From Martinezella calliandrae (GTDB lineage: Bacteria > Pseudomonadota > Alphaproteobacteria > Rhizobiales > Rhizobiaceae), in the NCBI RefSeq assembly GCF_030272695.1, contig NZ_JARFYN010000030.1, forward strand, positions 1 to 64,000: 64,000 bases of DNA. The letters run 5' to 3'. Position numbers and translations under genes: made by a program. The notes beneath the pieces are model-generated. The model saw only the letters and a list, made by a program, of their open reading frames with translations. It did no database searches and was not told where the DNA came from. This document shows positions 45,102 to 54,325 of the stretch, piece after piece. Within the stretch, counting starts at the first letter, position 1; the number at the start of each line of letters is the position of its first letter.

Positions 45102-45308
45102 ATGGAAGTCTCTCCTGCGCGCTACTATCGCGTTGTCCGCAGCCTTCCCAGCGGCATTTCCAACGACAATTCCAGCCACTATCTGGCGCTGCGCAATATT
45201 TTTGCAATCGGCGGCGCTTTCCTCGCGCCCCGCGAACTAATCGAAGCGGCCGATTGGAAGACGACCTGCGAGCGCGGCAAGGCGTCGGTCGCAGCCTCGG
45301 CGCGCTGA
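45102..45308 (+). CDS. possible 68-residue hypothetical protein
   Basis: ATG at 45102, product MEVSPARYYRVVRSLPSGIS, then NDNSSHYLALRNIFAIGGAF and a charged end. It lies in the 445-base gap between the divergent LacI and Gfo/Idh/MocA genes. Codon usage is plausible, no family is recognised and the ribosome site is weak, so it may be a small rhizobial gene or chance. Confidence 0.35.
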   Translation: MEVSPARYYRVVRSLPSGISNDNSSHYLALRNIFAIGGAFLAPRELIEAADWKTTCERGKASVAASAR

Positions 45309-45403
45309 GATCATGTCCCAAAAATATCGAGCGTGGCGCTGTGCCCTTGATTGGGTTGCGCTATCTAATTTCTCTCATCGGTCACTATGAAAGGCGCGTC
45401 CCC

Positions 45404-46597
45404 ATGTCGCAGGCTGTAGTTTTCAAACTTCTCGGCAGGCGGGTGCGTCTCGGCTTGATCGGCGGCGCACAAGGCTCGCTCATCGGCCCAGTTCACCGCA
45501 CGGCCGCACGGCTGGACGATTGCTTTGATCTCGCCGCCGGCGTCTTTTCCTCCGATCCGGAACGGTCGCTGAACTCCGCCCATGCCTTCGGCATCAAGCG
45601 CGGCTATACCGATGTCCAAGCCATGATCGAGGCCGAAACCGTGCGGGCTGACGGTATCGATGCCGTCGCCATCATGACGCCGAACGACAGCCACTATGAA
45701 TATGCCGCAGCCGCTCTCGAGGCCGGCCTGGACGTCATCTGCGACAAGCCGCTGACCAACGATTACGACAGCGCGCTGGCACTTGCCCGCAAGGCGCATG
45801 ACTGCGGCCGTATCCTCTCGCTCACCCATAATTACTCCGGCTATCCCATGGTGCGCGAGGCGCGTGCCACCGTTGCAGGCGGCGAGATTGGCGCTCTCCG
45901 TCTTGTCAATGTCCGCTATGTGCAGGGCTCGCTCAGCCGACCTGTCGAGGCCGAGCCGGACAGGATGGCTCTGCGCACCAAATGGCGGCTTGATGCTGCC
46001 AAGGGCGGCAAGAGCCATGTCCTTGGCGATATCGGCGTGCATGCTCATCAACTGATGAGCTTTGTCTGTGGCCGCCGCATCACCGTAGTACTCGCCGATG
46101 TCGGCCCGTCGCTGCCTGGCCGCACGGCACATGACACCGCGCAAGTGATCCTGAAATTCGATGACGGAACGCGGGGCCAGATGCTGGTTAGCAAGGTGGC
46201 GACGGGTGCGCAGAATGTCGTCAGCATAGAAGCCTATGGAGAAGACGGCGGCGTTTCCTGGACCCAAGCCGAAGCCAACGATCTGCGCGTCATGCGGCTA
46301 AACCGCGCAGACGAAGTGCGCACGCGCGGCCTGCCGAGCCTGCATCCGCACGCCCAGCGAGGCACCCGCCTGCCCACCGGCCACCCCGAAGCTTTCTTCG
46401 AGGCCTTTGCCAATATCTATACCGATTTCGCCGAACTGGTTGCCGCCCGCATTGCCGGCGCCGAGCCTGATCCGCTGGCCCAATTGACGCCCAATGCCTG
46501 GACCGGTGTTGACGCTCTCGCCTTCATCGATGCTTGCCTCGAGTCGACGGCGAAAGGGACGTGGGCTGAGGTGGTTTACGAGCACGATCGGTTTTAA
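45404..46597 (+). CDS. Gfo/Idh/MocA-family oxidoreductase
   Basis: 397 residues from the ATG at 45404; the longer in-phase frame to 45086 has no family similarity and overlaps another small frame. Rossmann motif VRLGLIGGAQGSLIGPVHRT, catalytic Lys in DVICDKPLTNDYDSALALAR and the HNYSGYPMVREARA, GDIGVHAHQLMSFV segments are typical; Asp/His of the substrate site are kept. The sequence is only distantly like the other family member at 41.6 kb. It is divergent from the LacI gene and may belong to the same sugar regulon. Confidence 0.86.
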   Translation: MSQAVVFKLLGRRVRLGLIGGAQGSLIGPVHRTAARLDDCFDLAAGVFSSDPERSLNSAHAFGIKRGYTDVQAMIEAETVRADGIDAVAIMTPNDSHYEYAAAALEAGLDVICDKPLTNDYDSALALARKAHDCGRILSLTHNYSGYPMVREARATVAGGEIGALRLVNVRYVQGSLSRPVEAEPDRMALRTKWRLDAAKGGKSHVLGDIGVHAHQLMSFVCGRRITVVLADVGPSLPGRTAHDTAQVILKFDDGTRGQMLVSKVATGAQNVVSIEAYGEDGGVSWTQAEANDLRVMRLNRADEVRTRGLPSLHPHAQRGTRLPTGHPEAFFEAFANIYTDFAELVAARIAGAEPDPLAQLTPNAWTGVDALAFIDACLESTAKGTWAEVVYEHDRF

Positions 46598-46664
46598 TTT
46601 CCGGGTCGTGATTTTTAAATCCCGGGGCCCACCATAGATTCCAATCCGCATTCCCTGCGGGCCT

Positions 46665-46832
46665 ATGAAGACGACGCCGACTGTGCTAGCCGCCGCACTG
46701 GCGATCGTCGCGTTGCAAAATGCCGTCACACCGGCACAAGACGTCGGCAACCGCTGTAGCCACAATATGTATAACCTTGCAACGTTAAAATCGCCCCTCA
46801 AAGGGCGCCAATATCTGCAATCGCGGCACTAG
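46665..46832 (+). CDS. possible 55-residue exported peptide
   Basis: ATG at 46665; product begins MKTTPTVLAAALAIVALQNA, a plausible signal peptide, followed by a short polar region with one Cys and a His-rich end. It is the only candidate gene in the 325-base gap. No ribosome site of note and no recognised family; it may be the start of a broken gene. Confidence 0.25.
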   Translation: MKTTPTVLAAALAIVALQNAVTPAQDVGNRCSHNMYNLATLKSPLKGRQYLQSRH

Positions 46833-46922
46833 CGTTTTCGATCCCGCGCCGCCTGGCGATCCGTGTCGGTCGATAAGCCGCGGCATCACGGACACAGCTT
46901 GGCTGCGAAGAGGAGAGATCGG

Positions 46923-47714
46923 TCAACTATTGGCAATCTTCCGCGCGGTGGAAATTGCAGCACGGGCGCCGGCGCGCAGTTGTGCTGTTTCGGCACCGGC
47001 AATGACGAGATCGAGGCCAAGCTTCAAGAATTGCCCGGCGCGGTCACCGTCGGTGCCGAAAGCGCAGATCAGCTTGCCATGGGCTCGGCAACGCGCCACG
47101 GCATGCGCCAATGTCTGGTCGATCGCAGCACTGTCGGGCGCCAGACGCGCACCATTCGAGAGCGCGATCGAAAGATCGGACGGGCCGATGAAGACGCCGT
47201 CGATACCGTCGACGGCGAGGATTTCATCAATGGCATCGAGCGCGGCACGGGTCTCGACCATGGCGATGGTGACGGTCAGTCCATTGGCACCCTGCAAATA
47301 CTCGTCAGCGGCGATGCCGAAATGATTGAGCGCGAGCGAAGGCCCCCAACTGCGCTCGCCGAGTGGCGGATATTTCGTTGCCTTGACTAGGGCGCGAGCG
47401 TCATCGGCCGAATTGATCATCGGCGCAATGATGGCGGAGGCCCCGGCGTCCAGCAACCGCGAGGCGGAGGCGAAATCGGCGACGGGAATGCGTGCGATCG
47501 CCGGCTTGCCGGTCAGCCGCACCTGGGCGATGCCATTGGCGGCGGAGGCCATGTCCCACATGCCGTGCTGCATGTCGAGCACCACGGCGTCGAAGGCCTC
47601 TTGCGACAGGTGGTTGACCAGCAGCGGGTCAGGCGTGCCGATCCAGGCTGCGATCACGCCACCATTTTCGCGGCGCTTTAGTCGCCCAGCAAAACCGTCA
47701 ATATCAGCCGTCAT
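46923..47714 (-). CDS. HpcH/HpaI-family class II aldolase
   Basis: 263 residues from the ATG at 47714 (GAGGA eight bases upstream). The TIM barrel carries the metal ligands Glu (TIAMVETRAALDAIDEI) and Asp (DGVFIGPSDLSIAL), with AVVLDMQHGMWDMASA near the start, where the family uses His/Asp for catalysis. HpaI-type aldolases split 2-keto-4-hydroxy acids into pyruvate and an aldehyde, or run the reverse. It is 11 bases after the semialdehyde dehydrogenase gene, so the aldehyde released could be oxidised by that enzyme. Confidence 0.88.
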   Translation of the reverse strand: MTADIDGFAGRLKRRENGGVIAAWIGTPDPLLVNHLSQEAFDAVVLDMQHGMWDMASAANGIAQVRLTGKPAIARIPVADFASASRLLDAGASAIIAPMINSADDARALVKATKYPPLGERSWGPSLALNHFGIAADEYLQGANGLTVTIAMVETRAALDAIDEILAVDGIDGVFIGPSDLSIALSNGARLAPDSAAIDQTLAHAVARCRAHGKLICAFGTDGDRAGQFLKLGLDLVIAGAETAQLRAGARAAISTARKIANS

Positions 47715-47725
47715 AATGATTTTCC

Positions 47726-49204
47726 TCAACCACCAAGCCCGCCAAGGGCAAGATATTTCACTTCAAGATATTCCTCGATGCCGTATTTCGAGCCCTCGCG
47801 GCCGATGCCGGATTGCTTCATACCGCCAAAGGGGGCAACAGCTGTCGAAATAAGGCCCTCGTTGATGCCGACAATACCGAATTCCAGCGCCTCGGCTACT
47901 CGAAAGATACGGCCGACATCGCGCGCATAGAAATAAGAAGCAAGGCCGAACGGCGTGTCGTTCGCCATTTCGATCGCCTGTTCCTCGGTCTCGAAGCGAA
48001 ACAATGGCGCGACAGGCCCAAACGTTTCCTCATGAAAAATGTCTGCAGCCGTGGACACGCCGGCCAAGATTGTCGGCTCGTAGAAATTGCCGCTGCGACC
48101 GTCACGCTTGCCGCCGGAAACCAGCCTGGCGCCTCGCTCCAGAGCGTCGGCGACATGCGCCTCGACCTTGCGCATAGCGGCTTCGTCGATCAGCGGGCCA
48201 AGCGTCACGCCATCCTCCATGCCGTTGCCTAGCTTCAGCTTGGCGACGGCCGCACTCAGCTTTTCTGCAAAGGCGTCATGCACCTTGTCCTGCACCAGAA
48301 TGCGGTTGGCGCAAACGCAGGTCTGACCGGTGTTGCGGAACTTCGAGCCGATCGCGCCTTTTACGGCTTCATCGAGATCGGCATCGTCGAACACGATGAA
48401 CGGCGCGTTGCCGCCGAGTTCCATGCTGGTCTTCTTGATCGTCGGCGCACACTCGGCGAGCAATCTTGCGCCGACAGCGGTGCTGCCGGTGAAGGAAAGC
48501 TTTCTGACCAGCGGGCTTGCCGTGATTGCCGGTCCGGTTTCCGACGAAGGGCCGGTAATGATGTTGCACACACCGGCGGGAAACCCGGCCTCTTCAGCGA
48601 GAACCGCGATCGCCAAAGCTGAATAGGGTGTCTGGCTCGCCGGACGAATGATGCCGGTGCAGCCTGCGGCCCATCCGGGGCCGGCCTTGCGGGTAATCAT
48701 AGCTGAAGGAAAGTTCCAGGGCGTGATCGCCGCAAATACGCCGATCGGCTGCTTCTGAACGATCAGCCGACGGCCGGCGACAGGCGACGGGATCACATCG
48801 CCATAGACACGCTTGGCCTCCTCGGCGAACCATTCAATGAAGCTCGCCGAATAGGCGATCTCGCCGCGACTTTCGCTAAGCGGCTTGCCCTGTTCTATCG
48901 TCATGATCGCCGCCAGATCCTCGGTGTTTGCGATCATCAACGAACAGAGTCTTTTGAGATAGTCGGATCGTTGTTGCGCGCTCAACGCCGCCCAGGCCTT
49001 CTGCGCCTTGTAGGCGGCGTCGATCGCGCGGTTGGTCTCCGCCGCACCCATGGACGGCATGCGGCCGATGATATCTCCCGTTGCCGGGTTGAGGACATCG
49101 TAGGTGCGGCCGCTATCGGCGGCGACCCATTTGCCGCCGATGTAATTGGCCTCGCGAAAAAGCTCCGGACGACGGAGCGTGTGACCAGAAAGACGCTGAT
49201 ACAT
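47726..49204 (-). CDS. succinate-semialdehyde dehydrogenase-like aldehyde dehydrogenase with altered cofactor motif
   Basis: 492 residues from the ATG at 49204 (GGGAGG eight bases upstream). The catalytic Glu is in TSMELGGNAPFIVFDDAD and the nucleophile Cys in NTGQTCVCANR. The almost invariant KPAExTP motif after the AAGCT segment reads RPASQTP (GCTGIIRPASQTPYSA). The conserved Lys that contacts the cofactor and the Glu two residues on are therefore replaced by Arg and Ser, and PALAAG has become PGWAAG. The enzyme may prefer a different cofactor or be less active. It oxidises an acid semialdehyde in a three-gene operon with a tartrate/malate-type dehydrogenase and an HpaI aldolase. Confidence 0.88.
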   Translation of the reverse strand: MYQRLSGHTLRRPELFREANYIGGKWVAADSGRTYDVLNPATGDIIGRMPSMGAAETNRAIDAAYKAQKAWAALSAQQRSDYLKRLCSLMIANTEDLAAIMTIEQGKPLSESRGEIAYSASFIEWFAEEAKRVYGDVIPSPVAGRRLIVQKQPIGVFAAITPWNFPSAMITRKAGPGWAAGCTGIIRPASQTPYSALAIAVLAEEAGFPAGVCNIITGPSSETGPAITASPLVRKLSFTGSTAVGARLLAECAPTIKKTSMELGGNAPFIVFDDADLDEAVKGAIGSKFRNTGQTCVCANRILVQDKVHDAFAEKLSAAVAKLKLGNGMEDGVTLGPLIDEAAMRKVEAHVADALERGARLVSGGKRDGRSGNFYEPTILAGVSTAADIFHEETFGPVAPLFRFETEEQAIEMANDTPFGLASYFYARDVGRIFRVAEALEFGIVGINEGLISTAVAPFGGMKQSGIGREGSKYGIEEYLEVKYLALGGLGG

Positions 49205-49239
49205 GATCGTGATCCTCCCAAAAGGAATAGCGCCGGCAA

Positions 49240-50364
49240 TCAGGCTTGGATGCTTGCTTGTCCCGGCGCGAAGTTGGAGCCGCGAAGCGCGTCGCAGACT
49301 GCGCGTGTCACCTCCACGGTCGTCGCCTTGCCACCAAGATCTGGAGTGAGAATGCCGGCCGCGCAAACCTGTTCCACCGCCGTGATCAGCGCATGAGCGG
49401 CGGCGGCCTCGCCGAGATGCTCGAGCATCATCGAGGCAGTCCAGAAGCTCGCGACCGGATTGGCGATACCCTTGCCGGTAATGTCGAAGGCCGAGCCGTG
49501 GATGGGTTCGAACATCGAAGGAAACCGGCGTTCGGGATCGATATTGCCCGTGGGTGCAATGCCGATCGAACCGGCAAGTGCGGCGGCAAGATCAGACAGA
49601 ATATCGGCATGCAGATTGGTTGCCACGACCGTATCGATGCTTCTCGGCCGGCTGACCATGCGGAAGGTCATGGCGTCGACCAGTTCCTTGTCCCAGGAAA
49701 CATTCAGAAAATTTGAAGCGACCTCGGCAGCGATTTCGTCCCACAACACCAGGCCGTGGCGCTGGGCATTCGATTTGGTGACGACGGTCAGATGCTTGCG
49801 CGGACGTTTCGAAGCTTCAGTGAAAGCAAAGCGCATGATCCGCTCGACTCCGCGGCGGGTGAAGATCGACGTTTCCGTCGCCACCTCCTCCGGCAGGCCG
49901 ATATGGGCGCGCCCACCATGGCCGGAATATTCGCCCTCGGAATTTTCGCGCACGATCAGCCAGTCGAGATCACCTCGTTCGACACCGCGAAGTGGGCTGG
50001 TGACGCCGGGAAAAATCCTGGTCGGGCGGACATTGGCAAATTGGTCGAGCCGCTGGCAGATCGGCAGCCTAAGTCCCCACAAGGTAACATGGTCCGGAAT
50101 ATCCGGCGCGCCGACGGCGCCAAAATAGATCGCATCCGCCTTCTTCAACAAGGTCAGCCCATCGGATGGCATGAAGGCGCCGGTTCTGCGATAGCGTTCA
50201 CTGCCCCAATCAAAATGATCGACTTCGATCGAGAACCCGCTACGCGCTGCCAGCACATCCAGTACTTCCAGCCCGGCCGCGATCACCTCCGTCCCGATCC
50301 CGTCTCCCGGGATGGCTGCGATCCTATAATTCCGCTGGGGAATGGAAGCGTGAACGCTGCTCAT
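49240..50364 (-). CDS. tartrate/D-malate-type NAD-dependent hydroxyacid dehydrogenase (isopropylmalate dehydrogenase family)
   Basis: 374 residues. The isopropylmalate dehydrogenase fold is shown by IAAIPGDGIGTEVIAAGLEV, the substrate arginines in ANVRPTRIFPG, WLIVRENSEGEYSGHGG, TKSNAQRHGLVLWDEI with the catalytic Lys, the metal aspartates in NLHADILSDLAAALAGSIG and FEPIHGSAFDITGKGIANP near the cofactor. The Leu-rich leucine-pathway loop is absent and the ENSEGEYS motif fits the TtuC/DmlA branch. It acts on tartrate, D-malate or similar acids. It is the first intact gene of the operon; the start is ATG 50364. Confidence 0.88.
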   Translation of the reverse strand: MSSVHASIPQRNYRIAAIPGDGIGTEVIAAGLEVLDVLAARSGFSIEVDHFDWGSERYRRTGAFMPSDGLTLLKKADAIYFGAVGAPDIPDHVTLWGLRLPICQRLDQFANVRPTRIFPGVTSPLRGVERGDLDWLIVRENSEGEYSGHGGRAHIGLPEEVATETSIFTRRGVERIMRFAFTEASKRPRKHLTVVTKSNAQRHGLVLWDEIAAEVASNFLNVSWDKELVDAMTFRMVSRPRSIDTVVATNLHADILSDLAAALAGSIGIAPTGNIDPERRFPSMFEPIHGSAFDITGKGIANPVASFWTASMMLEHLGEAAAAHALITAVEQVCAAGILTPDLGGKATTVEVTRAVCDALRGSNFAPGQASIQA

Positions 50365-50388
50365 GGAAACCTCTCCTCTCGCCTGTCT

Positions 50389-50466
50389 TCAGACCGTTCC
50401 GCCGTTCGCCTGCAGCACTTGTATGGTGATCATCTTACCGTCGTCAGCGGCGAGGAACAGGCGGGC
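50389..50466 (-). pseudogene. C-terminal tip of an SDR-family dehydrogenase
   Basis: 25 codons ending in TGA at 50389: ARLFLAADDGKMITIQVLQA then NGGTV. This matches the C-terminal ALFLASD...TGQxxxxDGG end of short-chain dehydrogenases. It lies 24 bases upstream of the tartrate dehydrogenase start on the same strand, so a former first gene of that operon has been almost completely deleted. Confidence 0.55.
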
Positions 50467-50689
50467 GGGGGGCCACATCGCTCTCGTCCACCGGATCCGG
50501 GATGAGTCATCTCCATTGATAGAGCCGCTCCTATCGGCCGGTCATGTCATGCCCGGGGCGCCACCCGGATGGACATTTGAATTGGCGCCCCCGGCTCGGC
50601 TCGCATGGAGTGCAAGCAGTCATCAAATCTCCGATGGGAAGGGAAAGTTCCTTGGTCACCGCTCGCAAAGAGACCATTGGCAGAGCTGT

Positions 50690-50953
50690 TCAGTGATCGT
50701 CAAGCCGAGCATCGTCGGGGCTATTGCGCGTCTGAACCGCAAGGTTGTGCAGGTCAACCACGCGTTCCGATTTCTGCTGAGAAGCAATAATTACCGCATA
50801 GAAAGCCGCTCTCGACACATCTTTTTTCGAGGCGTTAGGGTGCTCCTGTCGTACGGCCGCGATCAATTCCTTCGGTTTCATCCCGTTTGTGGCGAGCCGA
50901 CCGACTGTCTCGGCGATGTTTGCCATTTCGGACATTGCAGGTTGCTTCATCAC
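50690..50953 (-). CDS. 87-residue hypothetical protein
   Basis: Starts MMKQPAMSEMANIAETVGRL and continues ATNGMKPKELIAAVRQEHPN then ASKKDVSRAAFYAVIIASQ. It reads as a compact helical, soluble domain with a Lys/Asp-rich surface, like other small conserved rhizobial proteins that I cannot name. The GGAGACAGTG sequence before the ATG is a plausible ribosome site. The helical pattern GMKPKELIAAVR...ASKKDVSRAAF suggests a small DNA- or protein-binding fold. No operon partner is evident. Confidence 0.6.
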   Translation of the reverse strand: MMKQPAMSEMANIAETVGRLATNGMKPKELIAAVRQEHPNASKKDVSRAAFYAVIIASQQKSERVVDLHNLAVQTRNSPDDARLDDH

Positions 50954-51465
50954 TGTCTCCGATTTCAGACGCTCTCACGAGCATGCAGTGAAACGATGAG
51001 CTGCTAGGATGGTTTCGCACATGATTTCATGAAGTGGCCGAAGGGGCGCGGAACAATGCTACCCATGAATGATTGTACCCTTCCGATGCCCGATGGCAAA
51101 CAAGGTATGTCACGATCTATGACACGCATCTCGAAAGGACCTCTTCGCACTCGCCGTTACCATTTTATTGTCCTGGCTCATGCTTGCCGAACTTGGCCCT
51201 GACGTCGATGGTTGGATCGTCGCGCGGAAGTCGACCGGCCGACCATGCCGCCTTACGAGAGCGCGGTGGTTAGTGCCAAGTACTTATGCGAGCTACGTCG
51301 GCTGAGCGCTTAGCGCCCGAATTTGGGAAGCGTCACCGGATCAGCCGGCGACCGCGGCGAGCTGGCTGAGCTTGTCGCGGCCCATATAAAGCCATCGAAA
51401 GAAGTCTGTTTGCGTCTGGCCAGCACCCAGCAGCCAGACCATATCGCGCTGGAACCGATGCCGGA
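50954..51465. other. gene-free interval of 512 bases
   Basis: No gene supported. A plus-strand stretch near 51140-51240 encodes ALAVTILLSWLMLAELGPDV, a possible single membrane helix, but it has no start with a ribosome site and soon stops, so it may be a remnant. The 3' end of the EmrB-like gene lies at the right border. Confidence 0.35.
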
Positions 51466-53049
51466 TCAGTGGGCACCAGCCCCGCCGCCAGCTTGGGGCT
51501 TGCGGGCGAAAAGCGTAGCGATCGCGGCGGTCGCCAGCAGGATGCCGATGACGGCGAACGTGTCGCTGAAGCCCATGATAAGCGCTTGCCGCTTGATGAT
51601 GCTGCCGAGGACGACCGTCGCCTTCTGCACGGCAAGCGCATGATCCGATACGCCATGCGACAGGAAATAATTGGTCGTCTGCGTCAGCCGCTCCCTCACC
51701 TCATCGCGCGCCAGCGTCACCGACTGGCCAATGATGTTGGAATGGAACTGCTCGCGCTTGGTGAGCACAGTGCCGAGCGTCGCCGTTCCGACCGCGCCCC
51801 CGAGATTTCGCAGCATATTGGTCAGGCCGGATGCGGCGGCGGCATCGGCGGGTGCAATACCTGCCGTCGTGATGGCGGTTATCGGGGTAATAACCATGGC
51901 CTGGCCGATGGCGCGCACGATATTCGGTATCCAGAACTGGTCGCCCGCCGTATCGGCGGAAAGCGTCACGTTCATGAAGCAGCTTATGGCGAAGATGCCA
52001 ATGCCGAGGAAGCCGATATAGCGGACATCGAAGCGCTTCATCATCATCGGAACCAGCGGAATGAGGATGAGTTGCGGCAAGCCGGTCCAGGCCAGCACGT
52101 TGCCGATCTGCTCGGCATTGTAACGCTGCACCTGGCCTAGATATTGCGGCAGGATATAGACCGAGCCGAAGAGCGCGAAGCCGACCAGCACGTTGACGAG
52201 AACGCCGATGCCGAAATTGCGTTGCTTCAAAAGGCGCAGCTTTACCAGCGGGTTCTTGACGGTCAGCTCTATCCAGATGAAGGCGCTGAGCGAAACGACG
52301 GCGATAGCGCTGAGCTTCAGGATGAAGGGCGAGGAGAACCAGTCGTCCTTATTGCCCTCTTCGAGCACGGTCTGCAGCGCTGAAAGCCCGATTGCCATCG
52401 TCACGATGCCAGCCCAGTCGCCCTGCTTCAGAAGGCCAAGTTGCAGCGGTCCCTTTTCGAGTGTCAGGGCAAGGGCGATGGCCATGATGGCGCTCGGCAG
52501 GGCATTGATGAAAAAGATCGTCTGCCAGCCGTAATTTTCGGTCAGATAGCCGCCGATGGTGGGGCCGATGGCCGGGGCAACCGTGACCGAGAGTGCGAAG
52601 ATCGCCAGACCGGTCGGCTGCTGTGCCTTGGGCAGCTTGGTCAGGATCATCGTGAAGGCCATGGGGATGAGCACGCCGCCGGCAAAACCCTGCAGCCCAC
52701 GCAGCACGATCATCGTACCGAGATCATGCGCGAAGGCGCAGGCGATCGACAACAATGGGAACAGGATCGAGTTTACCAGAATATAGCGGCGGAATGAAAA
52801 GACGTTGCTGAAGAATGCCGTCAGCGGGATGACGACGATTTCGCCGATCAGATAGGAGGTGGAGATCCAGGCGCCGTTATCGACGCCCGTGCCTATGCCA
52901 CCCTCGATATCGAGGAGGGAGGCATTGGTGATCTGGATGTTCAAGATCGCCATGAAGGCGCCGATCATGCCGGCGAGCACGGCGATCCATTCTTTGGTGC
53001 TTGCTCTCGCACTCGGCTGTGGGATGGTGGTGGCTGTGGTGGTGGACAT
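51466..53049 (-). CDS. emrB: EmrB-type MFS efflux pump (DHA2)
   Basis: 527 residues, 14 membrane helices. The EmrB-like start IAVLAGMIGAFMAILNIQIT, the DNGAWISTSYLIGEIVVIPL segment, LQGFAGGVLIPMAFTMILTK and FFINALPSAIMAI match the tripartite exporter branch. It is 28 bases downstream of the EmrA-like adaptor gene. Together with an outer-membrane TolC protein supplied from elsewhere it would expel hydrophobic toxins, for example plant phenolics. GAGGAG precedes the ATG. Confidence 0.9.
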   Translation of the reverse strand: MSTTTATTIPQPSARASTKEWIAVLAGMIGAFMAILNIQITNASLLDIEGGIGTGVDNGAWISTSYLIGEIVVIPLTAFFSNVFSFRRYILVNSILFPLLSIACAFAHDLGTMIVLRGLQGFAGGVLIPMAFTMILTKLPKAQQPTGLAIFALSVTVAPAIGPTIGGYLTENYGWQTIFFINALPSAIMAIALALTLEKGPLQLGLLKQGDWAGIVTMAIGLSALQTVLEEGNKDDWFSSPFILKLSAIAVVSLSAFIWIELTVKNPLVKLRLLKQRNFGIGVLVNVLVGFALFGSVYILPQYLGQVQRYNAEQIGNVLAWTGLPQLILIPLVPMMMKRFDVRYIGFLGIGIFAISCFMNVTLSADTAGDQFWIPNIVRAIGQAMVITPITAITTAGIAPADAAAASGLTNMLRNLGGAVGTATLGTVLTKREQFHSNIIGQSVTLARDEVRERLTQTTNYFLSHGVSDHALAVQKATVVLGSIIKRQALIMGFSDTFAVIGILLATAAIATLFARKPQAGGGAGAH

Positions 53050-53076
53050 GGCTCAATACTCCTCATCCTTCACCGT

Positions 53077-54261
53077 TCAAGCGCCGCGGCCCTGGTCGGC
53101 CGTCTTGATGTCGATACTCGGCTGTACCGACATGCCGGGGCGCAGGTCGCCAGAAGCGACGCTGTCGCTATCGAGCACGATCTTGACCGGGATGCGTTGC
53201 ACGACCTTGGTGAAATTGCCCGTGGCGTTGTCCGGGGGCAGCAGTGCGAATTCCTGGCCGCTGGCAGGCGCCAGGCTGTCGACATGGCCGTGATAGACGC
53301 GGCCGGGGAACATATCGACTTCGATATCGACCGGCTGGCCCGCGTGCACGTCGGTCAACTGGGTCTCTTTATAATTCGCAACGATATAGGCCGCCGACGT
53401 CGGCACGACCGACATCAACTGCGTACCCGCTTGCACATATTGGCCGACGCGGAGCGTGCGGTTGCCGACGACGCCGTCGAGCGGTGCGATAATCGTTGTA
53501 TAGGATAGATTGAGCTCTGCCTGGTTTTGCACGGCCTGGTCATGGGCAAGTGTTGCCTTGGCTTGCGCCAGCTGCGCCTTTAACAGATCGACCTGCTTGG
53601 TCGTAGCGGCGAGCGATGCCGTGTCACGATCGATCGCGGCGCGGGCAGCCGCGATCTGCGACGCGGCCTGTTGTGCGGTCTGCACCGGCGCATATCCGTT
53701 GACGGACAGGTTCGCATAGCGCTTGTCGTTCTGCTCGGCGAAGGTCTCGTTGGCCTTGTCGACATCGACGGTCGCCTTGGCAGCCGAGATTAATGACTGC
53801 TGCATATCGACGGACGCCTGCCTGGCCTCTACATCGGCCTGAGCGGCGGCAACATCGGCCTTGGCCTGATCGAGCGCCGTTTTGAAATCGCGGTCGTCGA
53901 TGCGTGCGAGCACCTGCCCTGCCTTGACTGTCTGGTTGTCGTTGACGACGACATCGGTGATATAGCCGGAAATCTTCGGCGCGATAGCACTATTGTCTGC
54001 CTGCACATAGGCATCGTCGGTCGATACCTGGAAGCGGCCGACCGTCCAGTAATTATGACCGTAGTAAGCAGCCGCAGCGATCACGGCGAGCGCCGTCGCG
54101 CCAAGCAAGAACGACTTGCCCCGCTTCTTCGCCGCCGGCTTTTCCTCTACGGCGATACGCGCCAGTTCGACCGACACGTCCGGTTTGCCGGCGTCCATTG
54201 CAGGGGCTTCGGCGACCGGTGCCTGCTTGCCGGCATTCAGTATGTGAACCTTGTTTTCCAC
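53077..54261 (-). CDS. emrA: EmrA/HlyD-type membrane fusion protein
   Basis: 394 residues from a GTG at 54261 with AGGAG eight bases upstream. A single membrane anchor (FLLGATALAVIAAAAYYGHN) is followed by the barrel/lipoyl segment VSTDDAYVQADNSAIAPKIS, long coiled-coil helices from about residue 110 to 230, then NLSYTTIIAPLDGVVGNRTL and the beta-barrel domain. It bridges EmrB to an outer-membrane channel. The gene is divergent from the TetR regulator, which very likely controls it. Confidence 0.9.
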   Translation of the reverse strand: MENKVHILNAGKQAPVAEAPAMDAGKPDVSVELARIAVEEKPAAKKRGKSFLLGATALAVIAAAAYYGHNYWTVGRFQVSTDDAYVQADNSAIAPKISGYITDVVVNDNQTVKAGQVLARIDDRDFKTALDQAKADVAAAQADVEARQASVDMQQSLISAAKATVDVDKANETFAEQNDKRYANLSVNGYAPVQTAQQAASQIAAARAAIDRDTASLAATTKQVDLLKAQLAQAKATLAHDQAVQNQAELNLSYTTIIAPLDGVVGNRTLRVGQYVQAGTQLMSVVPTSAAYIVANYKETQLTDVHAGQPVDIEVDMFPGRVYHGHVDSLAPASGQEFALLPPDNATGNFTKVVQRIPVKIVLDSDSVASGDLRPGMSVQPSIDIKTADQGRGA

Positions 54262-54325
54262 TGTTCTCTCTCCTGATAACCGATCGTCTTGGAGGGGCGG
54301 ACGCCCGCAAAAATCTTCGGCCCGA

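Noticed and set aside
45086..45403. N-terminal extension of the Gfo/Idh/MocA gene at 45.4 kb
   Set aside because: The family starts at the Rossmann strand encoded after 45404; the extension has no similarity and low-quality composition.
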